Below are positions 62,482-64,000 of a DNA stretch of 64,000 nt, piece by piece (the first letter of the stretch is position 1; each line of letters begins with the position of its first letter). The stretch is from contig NZ_JAJAVF010000001.1 of NCBI RefSeq assembly GCF_020531845.1, positions 186,001-250,000 of the forward strand, written 5' to 3'. Position numbers and translations under genes: made by a program. The DNA is from Methylobacillus methanolivorans. GTDB lineage: Bacteria > Pseudomonadota > Gammaproteobacteria > Burkholderiales > Methylophilaceae. Under the pieces are notes generated by a model. That model made no database searches, was not told the DNA's origin, and worked only from the letters and a program-made list of their open reading frames with translations.

Positions 62482-62562
62482 AGCTATCCTTACGGTCCTC
62501 GATTACTTTAAATAAATCAACCACGACAACCAGGTTATCGTGGCTGCAACCTTATATCCAGC

Positions 62563-62952
62563 TTAGATACGGCGTTTTTTCGGCGGACGGCAACCATTGT
62601 GCGGCACAGGGGTTACGTCAGAAATGCTGGTGATCTTGAAACCAACGGCATTCAATGCACGTACAGCAGATTCACGACCTGGGCCAGGACCCTTGATGCG
62701 CACTTCAAGATTCTTGACACCACACTCTTGAGCAGCCTTACCAGCAGCTTCAGCAGCTACCTGAGCAGCAAAAGGGGTACTCTTACGAGAGCCCTTGAAG
62801 CCCTGACCACCCGATGTAGCCCAAGACAAAGCATTGCCTTGGCGATCAGTGATGGTAATGATGGTGTTGTTGAAAGAAGCATGCACGTGAGCAATGCCCT
62901 CGGCAATATTCTTTTTGACTTTCTTGCGTACGCGTACGTTAGCTTTAGCCAT
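62563..62952 (-). CDS. rpsK: 30S ribosomal protein S11
   Basis: The 129-residue S11 has [19 protein letters not shown] and ends RPPKKRRI, as is typical. It lies 13 bp after rpsM in the alpha operon. In most proteobacteria rpsD would come next; here rpoA does. Confidence 0.97.
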   Translation of the reverse strand: MAKANVRVRKKVKKNIAEGIAHVHASFNNTIITITDRQGNALSWATSGGQGFKGSRKSTPFAAQVAAEAAGKAAQECGVKNLEVRIKGPGPGRESAVRALNAVGFKITSISDVTPVPHNGCRPPKKRRI

Positions 62953-62965
62953 TATTTGCTATTCC

Positions 62966-63328
62966 TTACTTGGATGCCTTGATAGGCTTGATTGGACCCT
63001 TGCGAGTGCGCGCATTGGTCTTGGTACGTTGACCACGAACAGGCAAACCGCGACGATGACGGATACCACGATAGCAGCCAAGATCCATCAAGCGCTTGAT
63101 ATTCATTGTCACTTCGCGGCGCAGATCACCTTCAACCTGCAGCTTGGCGACTTCATCACGCAGCTTTTCTACTTCAGCGTCATTCAGATCCTTGATCTTC
63201 GCTGTCGCGGATACACCTGCAGCCAGACAAATTTGTTTTGCCGTAGTACGGCCCACACCGTAAATCGAAGTCAATGCGATTTCAGTATGTTTATGATTTG
63301 GGATGTTTACCCCTGCTATACGAGCCAT
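62966..63328 (-). CDS. rpsM: 30S ribosomal protein S13
   Basis: The 120-residue S13 starts [20 protein letters not shown] and has the [20 protein letters not shown] signature near the C-terminus. It follows rpmJ with a 124-bp gap, in which an AT-rich stretch (about 63360-63440) may hold an internal promoter. Confidence 0.97.
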
Positions 63329-63452
63329 GTAGCTACTCCAAAATAATGGCGCATCGTTTTCAAATCGCCAAAAAAGCCCAAAATTTTAACAGCTTGACAG
63401 GCTTTTAACAAATAGATTAAAAACCTGTCCCTTTTAAAACCACGTTACCGGA

Positions 63453-63566
63453 TTAACCCTGGCGTTGCTTATGACGTGGGTCAGTGCAAATAATACGCAC
63501 AACACCACGGCGGCGAACCACCTTGCAATTACGGCACAATGTCTTCACTGATGCACGAACTCTCAT
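63453..63566 (-). CDS. rpmJ: 50S ribosomal protein L36
   Basis: The 37-residue protein starts [20 protein letters not shown] and ends HKQRQG. Cys11, Cys14, Cys27 and His32 form the zinc site, so it is the zinc-containing form. It lies 22 bp after infA. Confidence 0.96.
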   Translation of the reverse strand: MRVRASVKTLCRNCKVVRRRGVVRIICTDPRHKQRQG

Positions 63567-63588
63567 CTCTCACCTCTTCGCAAAAAAC

Positions 63589-63807
63589 TTACTTGGCGCG
63601 GAATATAATTCGCGCACGCGATAAATCATAAGGAGTCATTTCCACGGTGACCTTGTCACCGGGCAGGATACGAATGTAGTGCATGCGCATCTTGCCTGAA
63701 ATATAGCCCAGGACGACATGGCCATTTTCCAGTTTGACCCTAAACGTTGCATTTGGGAGGTTCTCAAGAACCTCGCCTTGCATTTCAATACGATCTTCTT
63801 TAGCCAT
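63589..63807 (-). CDS. infA: Translation initiation factor IF-1
   Basis: The 72-residue OB-fold protein [20 protein letters not shown]... ending RIIFRAK is a standard IF-1. It lies 8 bp after secY in the spc/alpha operon, a common betaproteobacterial position. Confidence 0.97.
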   Translation of the reverse strand: MAKEDRIEMQGEVLENLPNATFRVKLENGHVVLGYISGKMRMHYIRILPGDKVTVEMTPYDLSRARIIFRAK

Positions 63808-63815
63808 ACTACAGA

Positions 63816-64000
63816 TTAACGCGGTAGACCCGCACCACCCTTAAAGTTAGCTTTTTTCAGCAAGCCTTCATATTGATGTGACATCAAGTGGGATTGAACC
63901 TGGGCCATAAAGTCCATGGTCACCACCACGATAATCAGCAATGAAGTACCACCAAAATAGAATGGAACATTGAACTTCAGAATCAAGAACTCTGGCAGCA
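63816..64000 (-). CDS. secY: SecY translocase subunit, C-terminal fragment
   Basis: The frame is open from the right edge to a TAA at 63816-63818 and gives about 60 C-terminal residues. The sequence has a membrane helix ([20 protein letters not shown]) and the tail [21 protein letters not shown] in two parts. This is the last membrane helix and tail of SecY, the protein-conducting channel. The rest is outside the window. Confidence 0.93.
   Translation of the reverse strand, partial: LPEFLILKFNVPFYFGGTSLLIIVVVTMDFMAQVQSHLMSHQYEGLLKKANFKGGAGLPR

Noticed and set aside
1..64000. CRISPR array, insertion sequence, prophage, tRNA or rRNA
   Set aside because: No regularly spaced direct repeats, transposase or integrase, tRNA-like cloverleaf or rRNA sequence was seen in any gap.

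Overview
The window looks like a chromosomal segment of a methylotrophic betaproteobacterium of the family Methylophilaceae. The evidence is a lanthanide-type methanol dehydrogenase (XoxF), an FDH4-type molybdopterin formate dehydrogenase, dense housekeeping genes in betaproteobacterial order, and moderate GC. From memory only, the order fdh4A-lgt-ilvD-yeaD-cytochrome c-regulator-xoxF fits Methylobacillus flagellatus or a close relative; I could not check this.

Layout. 1-15.5 kb is mostly core metabolism: homoserine kinase (cut by the window edge), a small DUF2782-like protein, a LOG-family hydrolase, DNA polymerase I, a BFD ferredoxin, a CinA N-terminal-type protein, a chemoreceptor, dusB-fis-purH, purD, tsaC-type, hemF and an amino-acid permease. 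15.6-20.2 kb is the methanol module: xoxF, a divergent sigma-54 activator and a cytochrome c. The xoxF upstream region carries a clear -24/-12 promoter and two copies of an 11-bp palindrome. 20.2-32.9 kb holds yeaD, ilvD, lgt, the FDH4-like dehydrogenase with a small winged-helix partner, a MocR-type regulator, cstA-ybdD, a small exported protein and an ABC exporter.

32.9-54.5 kb is one large nitrate/nitrite assimilation island. It encodes a nitrite/formate channel, two PP2C-kinase fusion proteins, the nitrate-sensing antiterminator NasR (NIT plus ANTAR), an ABC nitrate transporter with a porin, a soluble PilJ/MCP-like protein, siroheme methyltransferase, a NarK-type transporter, NirBD, and a nitrate reductase fused to a diflavin reductase. 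Three transcription units (channel, nrtABD, nirBD-nas) each start with a sigma-54 promoter, NtrC-like dyads upstream, and a leader with a GGAC-hexaloop-GTCC hairpin. The 3' arm of that hairpin is also the 5' arm of a strong intrinsic terminator. This is the architecture of ANTAR antitermination, so the cluster appears to be gated twice: by nitrogen limitation (NtrC/RpoN) and by nitrate/nitrite (NasR).

54.6-64 kb returns to housekeeping: a second copy of the small exported protein, radC, coaBC, dut, rpmBG, mscS, mgtE, and the end of the spc/alpha ribosomal operon (secY-infA-rpmJ-rpsM-rpsK-rpoA-rplQ) on the minus strand. rpsD is missing from its usual place between rpsK and rpoA. I saw no tRNA, rRNA, insertion sequence, prophage or CRISPR array.
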